Part shown: piece by piece, positions 33,967 through 42,345 of the stretch
How the letters are laid out: each line of letters opens with the position of its first letter
Position numbering within the stretch: the stretch's first letter is position 1
Program-made: the position numbers and the translations under genes
Notes under the pieces: model-generated
Databases searched by the model: none
What the model saw: the letters and a program-made list of their open reading frames with translations, nothing else
Told to the model about the DNA's origin: nothing
Origin: Methanomicrobiales archaeon
GTDB taxonomy: Archaea > Halobacteriota > Methanomicrobia > Methanomicrobiales > Methanospirillaceae
DNA: 45,132 nucleotides
Assembly (NCBI GenBank): GCA_022841205.1
Contig: JALHCK010000002.1
Location: 1-45,132, forward strand
Direction of reading: 5' to 3'

Positions 33967-35021
33967 CAGGAGAGTCTCCTGAACATGGTATCGAAAAATG
34001 GTATCTCTTCATACCGCGACCCGCCACGGGCCCCGGGGTGGAACTGTACGCAGGTGATATCGAGATACTGGTTCCCGAATCCCTCCAGGGACCCATCGTT
34101 CACATTTGTGAAGAGAACCCTGCACCCGTCGGGGAGCGAATCGGCAGCGACAGCGAACCCATGGTTCTGGCTGGTGATATAAATACCACCGTCTTTTTCC
34201 CGCACGGGCTGGTTGCTCCCCCTGTGGCCAAACTTCATCTTATAGGTCGAACCTCCGAGTGCAAGACCGCAGACCTGCATCCCCATGCATGCCCCGTAAA
34301 TGGGAAGGTTCCCGGCAAGATCGCTCACGCAGCGGATGGCATCCTTCGCCTGGACCGGATCGCCAGGGCCGTTGCTGATGAAAAGGGCGTCGGGACTGCA
34401 GGCCTCGACCTGGTCGGCGGTCGTATCATGGGGAAAGACATGGATATCGGCATTCCGGTTCCGAAGCGAGAGGATCATGTTCTCCCGGATTCCGAGGTCG
34501 ATCACGGCAATCCTCTTCCCGGACCCCCCGATACGATAAGGATGCCGGCATGACACTGCAGGAATGAGCACCTGATCAGAAATGGAAGGGACCTTCCGTG
34601 CACGGTCAACCGCATACGCTCCGTTGTCATCACCTACGACGAGCGCTGCCCTGAGTGTCCCTTCCTGGCGCATCCTGATGGTCAGCATCCTCGTATCGAC
34701 ACCCTGGATGCCAAGCAGGCCATGCTCTTCAAAGTAATCCATGACGGAAGGTTGTGCTTCCGGGGCCTGGCAGATCTCCCGGGCTACGCAGCCCTCCGCC
34801 CAGACTTCCGGGTTCTGGAAATTACGCCGGTCTACTCCATAGTTCCCGATGGTCGGAAAGGTAAACATCAGGATCTGCCCATGGTAACTCGGATCGGTGA
34901 GAGCCTCCATGTAGCCGGACATCTGGGTGGAAAAGACCAGTTCACCGGAGCATTCACCATCTGATCCAAAACCATCACCAAGAACAAAAGTGCCATCCTC
35001 GAGACCCAGAACCGCCTTCAT
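33966..35021 (-). CDS. carA: Carbamoyl-phosphate synthase, small (glutaminase) subunit
   Basis: 351 residues from ATG 35021 (MKAVLGLEDGTFVLGDGFGS). The open frame runs upstream to 35276, but that part is AT-rich promoter DNA. The N-terminal CPSase small domain has GELVFSTQMSGYMEALTDPS. The C-terminal class I glutaminase has nucleophile Cys in IYGACMGMQ and His in VQFHPGARGG. It hydrolyses glutamine and channels ammonia to CarB. Gene order carA-carB with a one-base overlap is standard. Confidence 0.97.
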   Translation of the reverse strand: MKAVLGLEDGTFVLGDGFGSDGECSGELVFSTQMSGYMEALTDPSYHGQILMFTFPTIGNYGVDRRNFQNPEVWAEGCVAREICQAPEAQPSVMDYFEEHGLLGIQGVDTRMLTIRMRQEGTLRAALVVGDDNGAYAVDRARKVPSISDQVLIPAVSCRHPYRIGGSGKRIAVIDLGIRENMILSLRNRNADIHVFPHDTTADQVEACSPDALFISNGPGDPVQAKDAIRCVSDLAGNLPIYGACMGMQVCGLALGGSTYKMKFGHRGSNQPVREKDGGIYITSQNHGFAVAADSLPDGCRVLFTNVNDGSLEGFGNQYLDITCVQFHPGARGGSRYEEIPFFDTMFRRLS

Positions 35022-35260
35022 CGTTCCATAGCTATTGTGAGTAAATGGTTTTAATAGATAGCGTGGTGGGAGATGCCGACCGGTATCAACCCTGGAAACT
35101 TTGAGTGGTTTTATTAAAGAAATTCCACAAAATAATTGAGAACAAAGGTTAAAATCAGAATATAACAAATTTAAAGATTTGGAATTAAAAAAGGTCTCAA
35201 ATCCTCTCTCAATTTCATAAATAATAAATTTTAAGTTGAGATAATCGAAATATATGGAGC
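35022..35260. promoter_or_regulatory. AT-rich divergent promoter region, carA / pdaD
   Basis: These 239 bp are strikingly AT-rich compared with the flanking genes, especially 35100-35255. Candidate TATA boxes are ATAATAAATTTTAA at ~35221-35234, about 30 bp before pdaD, and TATTAAAA read on the minus strand near 35048-35056, about 30 bp before carA. Both mRNAs would have very short leaders. The region separates arginine-precursor synthesis from arginine decarboxylation and is a plausible site for shared control; no operator repeat was recognised. Confidence 0.5.
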
Positions 35261-35809
35261 ATGGTTGTCCCGACAAAGGTCTTTTTCACGAAAGGTGTCG
35301 GCGTGCACAAAGACCGCCTTGCCTCTTTCGAGCTCGCCCTCAGGAAGGCATCTATCGAGAAGTATAACCTGGTCTATGTCTCGAGCATCTTTCCCCCCAA
35401 TGCCCGGATGGTTTCCGTGGAAGAAGGTATCCGGCATTTCGAACCGGGGGCGATAGCCTATTGCGTGATGGCAAAGAATGAGACCAACGAACCAAACCGG
35501 CTGATATCCGCGGCAATAGGGCTCGCCCTGCCCAAGGAGCCACAGGAATACGGATATCTCTCCGAACACCATGCATACGGGGAGACGGCTGAAAAGACCG
35601 GGGATTATGCCGAGGATCTCGCTGCTACAATGCTTGCCACCACGCTTGGGATCGAGTTTGACATCAACAAGGCCTGGCAGGAGCGGGAACAGATCTACAA
35701 GGCAAGCGGCAAGATCATCAAGACAACCAATATCTGCCAGTCGGCCCAGGGAGACCGGAAGGGCCTGTGGACAACAGTGCTTGCTGCCGCAGTCTTTGTC
35801 GTCGATTGA
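35261..35809 (+). CDS. pdaD: Pyruvoyl-dependent arginine decarboxylase
   Basis: 182 residues. It converts arginine to agmatine for polyamine synthesis (and agmatidine of archaeal tRNA-Ile). The proenzyme cuts itself between Ser41 and Ser42 in YVSSIFPP; Ser42 becomes the pyruvoyl group. The family phrases PTKVFFTKGVGVHKDRLASF, AAIGLALPKE and GYLSEHHAYGETAEKTGDYA are all present. The start is ATG 35261 without a good ribosome site; a TATA-like tract 30 bp upstream suggests a leaderless mRNA. It is divergent from carA, so arginine use sits opposite carbamoyl phosphate supply. Confidence 0.96.
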   Translation: MVVPTKVFFTKGVGVHKDRLASFELALRKASIEKYNLVYVSSIFPPNARMVSVEEGIRHFEPGAIAYCVMAKNETNEPNRLISAAIGLALPKEPQEYGYLSEHHAYGETAEKTGDYAEDLAATMLATTLGIEFDINKAWQEREQIYKASGKIIKTTNICQSAQGDRKGLWTTVLAAAVFVVD

Positions 35810-35934
35810 AAAGTGCACAGGTCATCCTGCCCTGGTTCTCCTCTTTTTGTTCTCCAAAAAAGCGGCTCACATCGCCCCGGACAGCCACGGAACGAGCATA
35901 AAAATTAAATAGGGATGAACCCCACCCTCACTTA

Positions 35935-36696
35935 ATGACGGCCTGCCGCGTTCTATTACCCGTCTGTATACTCATCCTCATAATTACGGCTATTCTTGCA
36001 GGCTGTATCAAGCCACCCGAGAGTTCATCCTCCGGAAGCTCCGGAAGCTCCGGAGAGTCAAGCTGGTTTTCCGGAGGGAAAAAGAGGACATCGGGCGGTG
36101 GAGGAGGAAATGAAGGAAGTGGAGGAGGTGCCGGCAGCAGCGCAGGCTCCTCGCCCACGGAAACCAACCTGATGGCCCCGGCGACACCGTTTCCAACCGG
36201 GACTTCTCTTCCTGCCACTTCATCGTACACCCGGCTTCCTGACCCGACCCCTGAGGTACCGGAATACGTCGCTATCTTCCACAATACCCTCGCCTTCAAG
36301 CAGAACAAAACGGCTTATACCTACACCCTCGAGCGACCGCCATTAGTAATCGAGATGTGCATCAGGCCCAACATGACCACCCGGACCATCTGGTATGAGA
36401 GCCGACTGGGAAGCGCGGAGGAGAAAACCGAGACGATCACCACCATCAGCCCAACGACCTGGCTCGAAGTCACGGTCAGGGACCAGGCATCCGGAACCAT
36501 CGTCGCACAGGAAGGCTTTGCAAGATTATACGGTGTTGAAATTGCCAAAAAACTGACTATCCGTTCCTCGGGGACATACCTTATCGAGTTTGCAGGAAAC
36601 GATCTCTCGTCAGAGATCCGTATCCGGGTGCCAAGGACCGCGAACCAGACCGGGATGCCGCCTGGAAACATGTCCTGCGGCAATTTTCCGGTCTGA
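35935..36696 (+). CDS. Lipoprotein with Ser/Gly-rich linker, unknown function
   Basis: 253 residues. A lipoprotein signal at 1-23 ends with lipobox LAGC. Residues ~28-75 are low-complexity Ser/Gly, partly encoded by a 9-bp tandem repeat (CTCCGGAAG at about 36029-36055). A Pro/Thr-rich stretch follows, then a folded domain at ~105-245 with beta-strand character (TLERPPLVIEMCIRPNMTTR, SSGTYLIEFAGNDLSSEIRI). It is probably tethered to the outer face of the membrane with the domain held away by the linker. No family is recognised. It converges with mobA. Confidence 0.75.
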   Translation: MTACRVLLPVCILILIITAILAGCIKPPESSSSGSSGSSGESSWFSGGKKRTSGGGGGNEGSGGGAGSSAGSSPTETNLMAPATPFPTGTSLPATSSYTRLPDPTPEVPEYVAIFHNTLAFKQNKTAYTYTLERPPLVIEMCIRPNMTTRTIWYESRLGSAEEKTETITTISPTTWLEVTVRDQASGTIVAQEGFARLYGVEIAKKLTIRSSGTYLIEFAGNDLSSEIRIRVPRTANQTGMPPGNMSCGNFPV

Positions 36697-36707
36697 TTTT
36701 TCTCGCG

Positions 36708-37304
36708 CTAGGATGGATCTCCGGGAGAGATATTCTCGAGATCCTCCAGCTTGTTGATATTGGTAAACGTGATGAGCTCCGGATCTGTCCGACGGAGCTC
36801 TCCGATTGGTAAGAAGCGGGAGCGGAGTTCTCTTACCATGTCCCTGAGGGAGAGAGATGCATGATCTTCAAGGTAGTGCATGAGCGGATCCTTCCTGTAA
36901 ACGGCATGGAGCGGCTCGAGCATCTCGCGATCCCAGGCCGGTATCACGGCGTCATAATCTCCCAGGGCGTCGAAGAGCAACTCGACTACCCCGGTGCTCA
37001 CGCAGGGCATGTCACAGGCGCAGACAAACAGGCTATCGCCGTGGGAAGCGAGAACGCCGGCATGGATCCCACCGATTGGCCCGATGCCCTTCTTGATATC
37101 ACTCACGCACCTGACACCCGGAAGACTGGAGAACCGCTTGCACTGATCGGCGTCCCTGGCCACGAGGATGATCTCATCCACGGCAGGGTGCAGGGAATCG
37201 ACAAGGCGCTCGATGAACGTTTTTCCTCCGAACCGGAAGAAATACTTCTCCATACCGTTTGCCCGTCGTGCTTCACCCCCCACGAGGACGATTGCCGACC
37301 TCAT
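36708..37304 (-). CDS. mobA: Molybdenum cofactor guanylyltransferase-like protein
   Basis: About 198 residues from ATG 37304 (MRSAIVLVGGEARRANG), preferred over the upstream in-frame start because TGGAG directly precedes it. MobA-type nucleotidyltransferase: N-terminal VGGEARR.NG.EKYFFRFGG binds GTP, and VCACDMPCVS carries the metal-binding Asp. The reaction is addition of GMP to molybdopterin, needed for Mo/W enzymes such as formylmethanofuran or formate dehydrogenases. The family is broad and the substrate could be another nucleotide sugar or cofactor. Confidence 0.82.
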   Translation of the reverse strand: MRSAIVLVGGEARRANGMEKYFFRFGGKTFIERLVDSLHPAVDEIILVARDADQCKRFSSLPGVRCVSDIKKGIGPIGGIHAGVLASHGDSLFVCACDMPCVSTGVVELLFDALGDYDAVIPAWDREMLEPLHAVYRKDPLMHYLEDHASLSLRDMVRELRSRFLPIGELRRTDPELITFTNINKLEDLENISPGDPS

Positions 37305-37365
37305 GACTCCACAATCCATCCGGTCAGCGGGAGACCTGCCATCCCTGGCCCAGGTACAGGCATAT

Positions 37366-37857
37366 TCATGAATCTTCGCCCTGGTTTCGTGGAGCTGAGA
37401 AGTCGCTCTTTTTCATGAAACGCTTTTTGTTCTTCTGTTCCATGGAGAGAAGACGGACCTTGATTTCCAGGTCGGGTGAAAACCCCCCCAGCCCTTTCTT
37501 CGCAACGACCCTGTGGCAGGGGATGATTAGCGGGACCGGGTTTCGTGCCATGGCCTGCCCGACCACCCGGGGACCAGTCCCCACCCTGAATGCGATCTCC
37601 CCGTAGGTTGCAGTCTCACCGTATGGAATCGAACTGACTTCCCTGTAAATTTCGGCATACAGTGCGCCTGGGGGAGAAAAGGCAGGTTTCAGCTGTGAAA
37701 GATCTGCCGATCTGCCGCTAAGGTACTGCTGGACCTGGTAAGGGACCGGTCCTTCTTCAGGTGGTCTTGTCCGGGAAAACCTCACCCGGTAGACCCGGTC
37801 GCCTGACCAGAGGACTTCGACAAACCAGAGCTCGAACCGGGTGAAACCCGAAATCAC
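37366..37857 (-). CDS. ogt: Methylated-DNA-protein-cysteine methyltransferase
   Basis: 163 residues. It removes alkyl groups from O6-alkylguanine onto its own Cys. The active site PCHRV is present in LIIPCHRVVAKKGLGGFSPD, preceded by the helix-turn-helix region SSIPYGETATYGEIAFRVGT. GTG 37857 is chosen as start because it overlaps the stop of the upstream helicase as GTGA, a usual coupled arrangement; the frame is open further into the helicase gene. The N-terminal domain is short. Co-expression with an XPD-type helicase suggests a repair operon. Confidence 0.9.
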   Translation of the reverse strand: MISGFTRFELWFVEVLWSGDRVYRVRFSRTRPPEEGPVPYQVQQYLSGRSADLSQLKPAFSPPGALYAEIYREVSSIPYGETATYGEIAFRVGTGPRVVGQAMARNPVPLIIPCHRVVAKKGLGGFSPDLEIKVRLLSMEQKNKKRFMKKSDFSAPRNQGEDS

Positions 37858-39860
37858 TTCCACTTCTTCACCGCCGTTGCAAATGAATCGATACTGCATT
37901 CCACCATCTCATCGCGGATCCAGGGCGGAAGCCCTGCCCTGACCCGCTGTTCAAGGAACCTTTTTTCTCCAAAGACCAGCATCCCGCGGTCTTCGGGGGC
38001 CCGAAGCACTCTCCCGACTGCCTGTTCTGCCCGGTTGAGCGCCGGGAGTGTATAAGAGATAAATTCTCCCTCAGGGCCAAATTTGTGCCGGTAATAGTCG
38101 ATAGTCATCTGCCGGACCCGGTTGAAGGGGGCGAGCGGCAGGCCGACAACCATGGCTCCGGCAAGGAGTTCGCCACGGTAGTCAAGCCCTTCGCTCCACT
38201 TCCCGCCGCAGACGGCAAAGAGGATGCCGGACGATCCCCGGGACGGGAGGGCGAGGAATTTTTTCAGGAGCTCTCCGGCATCCCGGGAATCTTTTGGCTC
38301 AACTATGAGGTTTCGCGAGGATAACCGGCCTTCGAGGATCGCCGCATAGGTCTCGAGGAATTGGTACGAGGGAAAGTAGATGGCAAGGTTCCCCGGAAGG
38401 GAAGCAAAGGTGGTGATGTACCGGGCGATACGGTTGGTATTCTCCCGGTTCTGCCGCATGGAAAAAGCGGTCGTTATGTCACCTGCGCAAAGTACCATGC
38501 GGTTGCTGCGCGGGAATATGTTTGGGAGGGTTTTTGTCGTGACATCCAGGTCTCCGAAATAATACCTGCGAAAGCTCTCAACGGGCGAGAGTGTCCCGGA
38601 GATGAGAATGCAGCAGTGATGAGATTGCGCAAGTTCCTGGAGGCGTGTGGAAGGGTCAATGTTCCTGACCTCGAGTGCGATCTCATCGCCGTCCCTGCGG
38701 TAGATTGTCAGGAAGGCAGGGTCCGATGCTGAACACGATAGCCTGACCATGAACATGGTGAGGGTTTCCACAGCGGTGACAGTATATTCGCCGGCTGCCT
38801 TGTTCTTCTCACGGATGCGTTCGGATATCTGCATAAGGTCATCGGCAACTTCGCTCAGGTCGCGGTAGAGCGAACCGCGGACAACCATCCGGTCGAAGAT
38901 GGCCGGGTCAAACCAGTCTTCGGTCTCGTGGGAGTTCCTGAGCCCCTCCATGAAATCGCCGATGTTCCGGATTATCTGCGAAACAGGGGTAGCCTGCTTC
39001 AGGTGCTTCCGGAGCCCAAGGATTTCCCGTTCTGCCTGGAGGAGTACAGGGCCGGAAATCGCCACGTTCATCACCCCCTGCATCACTTCCCCGCAGTTAT
39101 GGGCTTCATCGATCAGCAGGAGCACTTCGTTTGGCTCGATGCCAAGAGATCCGTAGAGCTGGTTTCGGATCTCGTCATCAAAGAGATGGTGGTAATTGAC
39201 CACCACCACCTCAGACTTCTGGGCTGCTAGGAGGAGCATCTCGTATGGACAGACACCTTCCCCGGTCTCGCGGAGTTCATGGGGCAGGACCCGTTCTCTC
39301 GTGACCCTGTCGGCCCGGCTCCGGAGGGCTGTCGAGGGTAACATCCGGAGCGCATTGCCCTCGCCTCCGGCAAATACCCTGCTCTTTATGAAGTAAGGGC
39401 AGATGATGGGGTGTTGCGGGTCGAGTTTTTTGATCTGCCGGATGATGACCGGGTCCCTGGATGGGACAAGCTGCCCGGTACCCGCCCGCTCGCGCATCAG
39501 CGAAGTGGAAACGGCCTTGACCCCCTCACAGCGGTGGTAGACATCCCCTTCACCGGAAAGGAGGCAGAGGCTCCGTTTCCCGATAAGGTAGGAGTAGGCA
39601 AGCGTTCTTTTCCTCCGGATAAGTTCGAGTTCCCGGATGAAGGTGGTGAGCTGGCTGATCGTCCGCACGGCAACGATGATCTTCTTTCCGGCCCGCTCTG
39701 CGAGGAGTGCAGAGACAACGCTCGACTTACCGCTTCCTGTCGGTGCATCGATCATGGCGATGCCACCGTTGCGGGCGCACGTGGCGGCCAGTTCCAGCAT
39801 CCCGCGCTGATGCGGGCGGTAGGCTTCGTAAGGAAACCAGGCATCCAGCTCGTCCATCAA
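37854..39860 (-). CDS. xpd: XPD/Rad3-like Fe-S DNA helicase
   Basis: 668 residues, superfamily 2 5'-3' DNA helicase. Walker A APTGSGKSS is at 39-47 and the DEAH box (LLIDEAHNCG) at 251-254. Four cysteines between them, C99, C111, C154 (ICPYF) and C204 (VCPYE), can hold the [4Fe-4S] cluster typical of XPD. Motif VI is QAVGRVLRAPEDRG near residue 610. The spacing between the cluster cysteines is longer than in Sulfolobus XPD. It probably opens DNA in repair. The start is ATG 39860 or 39857. ogt overlaps its stop by 4 bp; purB is divergent. Confidence 0.92.
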   Translation of the reverse strand: MMDELDAWFPYEAYRPHQRGMLELAATCARNGGIAMIDAPTGSGKSSVVSALLAERAGKKIIVAVRTISQLTTFIRELELIRRKRTLAYSYLIGKRSLCLLSGEGDVYHRCEGVKAVSTSLMRERAGTGQLVPSRDPVIIRQIKKLDPQHPIICPYFIKSRVFAGGEGNALRMLPSTALRSRADRVTRERVLPHELRETGEGVCPYEMLLLAAQKSEVVVVNYHHLFDDEIRNQLYGSLGIEPNEVLLLIDEAHNCGEVMQGVMNVAISGPVLLQAEREILGLRKHLKQATPVSQIIRNIGDFMEGLRNSHETEDWFDPAIFDRMVVRGSLYRDLSEVADDLMQISERIREKNKAAGEYTVTAVETLTMFMVRLSCSASDPAFLTIYRRDGDEIALEVRNIDPSTRLQELAQSHHCCILISGTLSPVESFRRYYFGDLDVTTKTLPNIFPRSNRMVLCAGDITTAFSMRQNRENTNRIARYITTFASLPGNLAIYFPSYQFLETYAAILEGRLSSRNLIVEPKDSRDAGELLKKFLALPSRGSSGILFAVCGGKWSEGLDYRGELLAGAMVVGLPLAPFNRVRQMTIDYYRHKFGPEGEFISYTLPALNRAEQAVGRVLRAPEDRGMLVFGEKRFLEQRVRAGLPPWIRDEMVECSIDSFATAVKKWK

Positions 39861-39912
39861 TAGTAATTAGTCAGGACTGGTTTTTATTGTTACAGAGGAG
39901 ATAGCTCTAGTC

Positions 39913-41259
39913 ATGGCCATCCATCCCATCGAATACCGCTACGGGACACCTGAGATGCGGGCAGTCTGGAGCGAGGAAAACCGCTTTGCGTGCATTGTCC
40001 GGGCGGAAGTCGCACTGGCCCTTGCCGGTTCGGAGTTCGGGCTCGTACCGGCTGTCGCAGCAGATATTATCAGGGAGAAAGCTTCACGTGCCCGCCTCTC
40101 GCGGGCAAAGGAGATCGAGGCCGAGATCAATCACGACATGATGGCAATCGTAAAGGCAATTGCCGAGGAATGTGACGACGCCGGGGGATGGATCCATTAC
40201 GGGGCGACTTCGAACGATATCCTGGATACAGCCACCGGCCTGCAGTTAAACGAGTCGCTTGGGCTGATCGATGCCAAGCTCCGGTCTCTCCTGGCAGTGC
40301 TCCTGGAACGCAGTCTCTCCACAAAACACCTGGTCTGTGCGGCCCGGACCCATGGCCAGATCGGGGTTCCTACCACGTATGGTCTCAGGTTTGCCATCTG
40401 GGCAGCAGAAGTGGCACGCCATCTTGACCGGCTGGTGGAGCTCAGGCCGAGAGCCGCTGTCGGGCAGCTGACAGGTGCGGTTGGGACCCAGGCAGCACTC
40501 GGAAAGAATGGAATCGAGATCCAGGAGCGTATGATGGAGATCCTTGGCCTGTCACCCGTTGAGGTCTCAAACCAGGTCATAGCGCGCGACCGTTACGCGG
40601 AGTATTTCATGTTCCTTGCCAATGTCGCCACGACGCTTGACAAGATCGGGATAACCCTGCGTTCACTCCAGCGAAGCGAGATCGCGGAGGTCGAGGAGAC
40701 GTTTGGGAAGAAGCAGGTCGGGTCGAGCACCATGCCCCACAAGCGCAATCCCATCCGGAGCGAGCAGGTCTGCGGTCTTGCCCGCATTATCCGTTCCTCG
40801 GTTGAACCGGCGCTGCAGAACAACACGCTCTGGGACGAGCGCGACCTGACCAATTCATCGTGCGAACGGGTGCTCTTTCCCGAAGCAACCATCCTTGCCG
40901 ATCACATAATCAGGCTCATGACCACGGTGCTTAAAACCCTCACCATCCGCGAGGAAAATGTCCGGAAGAACCTGAACCTTCTCCATGGCATCAACATGGC
41001 CGAATCGGTCATGATCCGGCTGGCGGAAAAAGGGATGGATCGCCAGCAGGCGCATGAGGTCGTCCGGGTAGCGAGCATGGACGCCATCGCAGCGGGGATT
41101 TCCCTGGAAGAGACCCTTGCGGGAAACAGAGAAGTGTCGGCATGCCTGTCTCAAAGCGAGATACGGGCACTCCTTGACCCGGAGCGCTACACAGGGACCG
41201 CCGTACGCCAGGTCGAGCGGCTGGAGAGGAAGCTGTCGGAAAAATACCTGAAGGCATGA
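39913..41259 (+). CDS. purB: Adenylosuccinate lyase
   Basis: 448 residues, standard length. It catalyses two fumarate-releasing steps in purine synthesis (SAICAR to AICAR and adenylosuccinate to AMP). The fumarase/aspartase superfamily signature GSSTMPHKRNP is at ~267-277. The catalytic His region in RTHGQIGVPTTYG and GGWIHYGATSNDILDTATGL at ~93-112 are intact. GAGGAG stands ~12 bases before ATG 39913. It is a single gene divergent from xpd. Confidence 0.97.
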   Translation: MAIHPIEYRYGTPEMRAVWSEENRFACIVRAEVALALAGSEFGLVPAVAADIIREKASRARLSRAKEIEAEINHDMMAIVKAIAEECDDAGGWIHYGATSNDILDTATGLQLNESLGLIDAKLRSLLAVLLERSLSTKHLVCAARTHGQIGVPTTYGLRFAIWAAEVARHLDRLVELRPRAAVGQLTGAVGTQAALGKNGIEIQERMMEILGLSPVEVSNQVIARDRYAEYFMFLANVATTLDKIGITLRSLQRSEIAEVEETFGKKQVGSSTMPHKRNPIRSEQVCGLARIIRSSVEPALQNNTLWDERDLTNSSCERVLFPEATILADHIIRLMTTVLKTLTIREENVRKNLNLLHGINMAESVMIRLAEKGMDRQQAHEVVRVASMDAIAAGISLEETLAGNREVSACLSQSEIRALLDPERYTGTAVRQVERLERKLSEKYLKA

Positions 41260-41307
41260 AGGATATCCCAGGCTGCCCGGGAAAAGCTCTGCACTATTAA
41301 AAACCAG

Positions 41308-41324
41308 TTTTTACAGGCATTTTT
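41308..41324 (+). terminator. Possible T-rich terminator after purB
   Basis: Two five-T runs (41308-41312 and 41320-41324) about 50 bp after the purB stop, fitting archaeal termination on T tracts. Confidence 0.35.
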
Positions 41325-41480
41325 CTCTCTCCGGGGCCTCTGGCGGAACTTTTCGCATTGACAAGGCCGGGGTTTATATTCATCGCTGCGATGAGGATTC
41401 TTCCCGGGAATTCATATCATCCAGAAGATGAAATATTCCGTGCTGGCCTTTTAGTGGTGGCTAAGAAGGGGCGTATTCGG

Positions 41481-41936
41481 ATGGTGAAATCAGAATCGAT
41501 CAAAACGCGAAAGAATCCGGCTGAAGGACGCATCCAGATACCTATTTTTTTTAAATTAATGGTAAGCATGCTCTTCGTGTCCGTAATACCCATACTCCTG
41601 CTGGGAATCGTATCCGTGGGGGGGGTCCGTGATGTTATCGTTGCGCTTGGGATTGGGGGGACTATCGTTCTTATCACCTCCATAACCGTGTTCGGCATCT
41701 TGGTCTGCAGTTACTACCTGTCCTTCCTCATTGCCAGGCCGATCGTGCTTCTCTCGCAGGTCGCCGACGAGCTTTCGCGGGGGGTCATTTCCGGGTCGGA
41801 ACTGCCCCTGGCGCGAAACGACGAGATTGGGAACCTGTCACGGGCGTTCTCGAAAATGGTGAACACTTACCGGTTGCTCGATGTCCTTGCCCAGGACCAG
41901 CAGTCCGGCAGTTCACAGGGATATGTGAAGGAATAG
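41481..41936 (+). CDS. Membrane protein with a HAMP domain
   Basis: 151 residues from ATG 41481 (MVKSESIKTRKNP); AAGGGGCG lies about 7-14 bases upstream. The frame is open to 41358 and a GTG at 41457 is an alternative. Two transmembrane helices (~22-46 and ~52-82) with almost no external loop are followed by a HAMP domain (~82-133; IARPIVLLSQVADELSRGVI, LARNDEIGNLSRAFSKMVNT) and a short tail. HAMP domains pass signals from membrane helices to kinases or chemoreceptor rods, but here no output domain is attached. The next two genes encode roadblock proteins, spaced 7 bp and -4 bp. They probably form the cytoplasmic part of the same system. Confidence 0.8.
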   Translation: MVKSESIKTRKNPAEGRIQIPIFFKLMVSMLFVSVIPILLLGIVSVGGVRDVIVALGIGGTIVLITSITVFGILVCSYYLSFLIARPIVLLSQVADELSRGVISGSELPLARNDEIGNLSRAFSKMVNTYRLLDVLAQDQQSGSSQGYVKE

Positions 41937-41943
41937 GTGGCAG

Positions 41944-42345
41944 ATGATGACGGAAAGCTTGATTTTGCGACAGGACACCGGAAAGGGTCCTTCGAAAGTG
42001 AAGGAATCGGAGTTGGATGACATTCTCAAAATCAGGGGTGTTTCCGGTGCCTTCCTGATTGGGAATGATGGTTCGATAATAAACGCATCAGGTTGGCTTG
42101 ATCTGGATTGCGAAGGACTATCTGCCAGCAGTCTGCGTCTCGCCTTCGAATCGGGGATTATCGCCGATAGAGTTGTGGACGGCCCAATGATCCAGGTCTT
42201 CCTCGAGTTCGAGAGGGCAGTCCTCATAATCCAGGAAACAGATCATGACCGGTTGATCGCGGTTATTGCCAGGCCTGATGCAAATATCGGGCAGATAAGC
42301 TTCCACATGAAGAAGCACCGGCAGAGTCCGGTGCTGGCAGTATGA
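41944..42345 (+). CDS. Roadblock/LC7-domain protein
   Basis: 133 residues. A single roadblock/LC7 domain at ~25-130: ELDDILKIRGVSGAFLIGND, GSIINAS, then AVLIIQETDHDRLIAVIARP and a last helix. Such domains dimerise and, in the MglB/MglA pair, act on a small Ras-like GTPase. GGTGGC precedes ATG 41944. It lies 7 bp after the HAMP gene and its stop overlaps the next start as ATGA, so all three genes are co-translated. No GTPase gene is in the window. Confidence 0.82.
   Translation: MMTESLILRQDTGKGPSKVKESELDDILKIRGVSGAFLIGNDGSIINASGWLDLDCEGLSASSLRLAFESGIIADRVVDGPMIQVFLEFERAVLIIQETDHDRLIAVIARPDANIGQISFHMKKHRQSPVLAV

Noticed and set aside
31360..34182. Long plus-strand open frames opposite carA-carB
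   Set aside because: Antisense shadows of conserved genes; no recognisable domain, no start signals.
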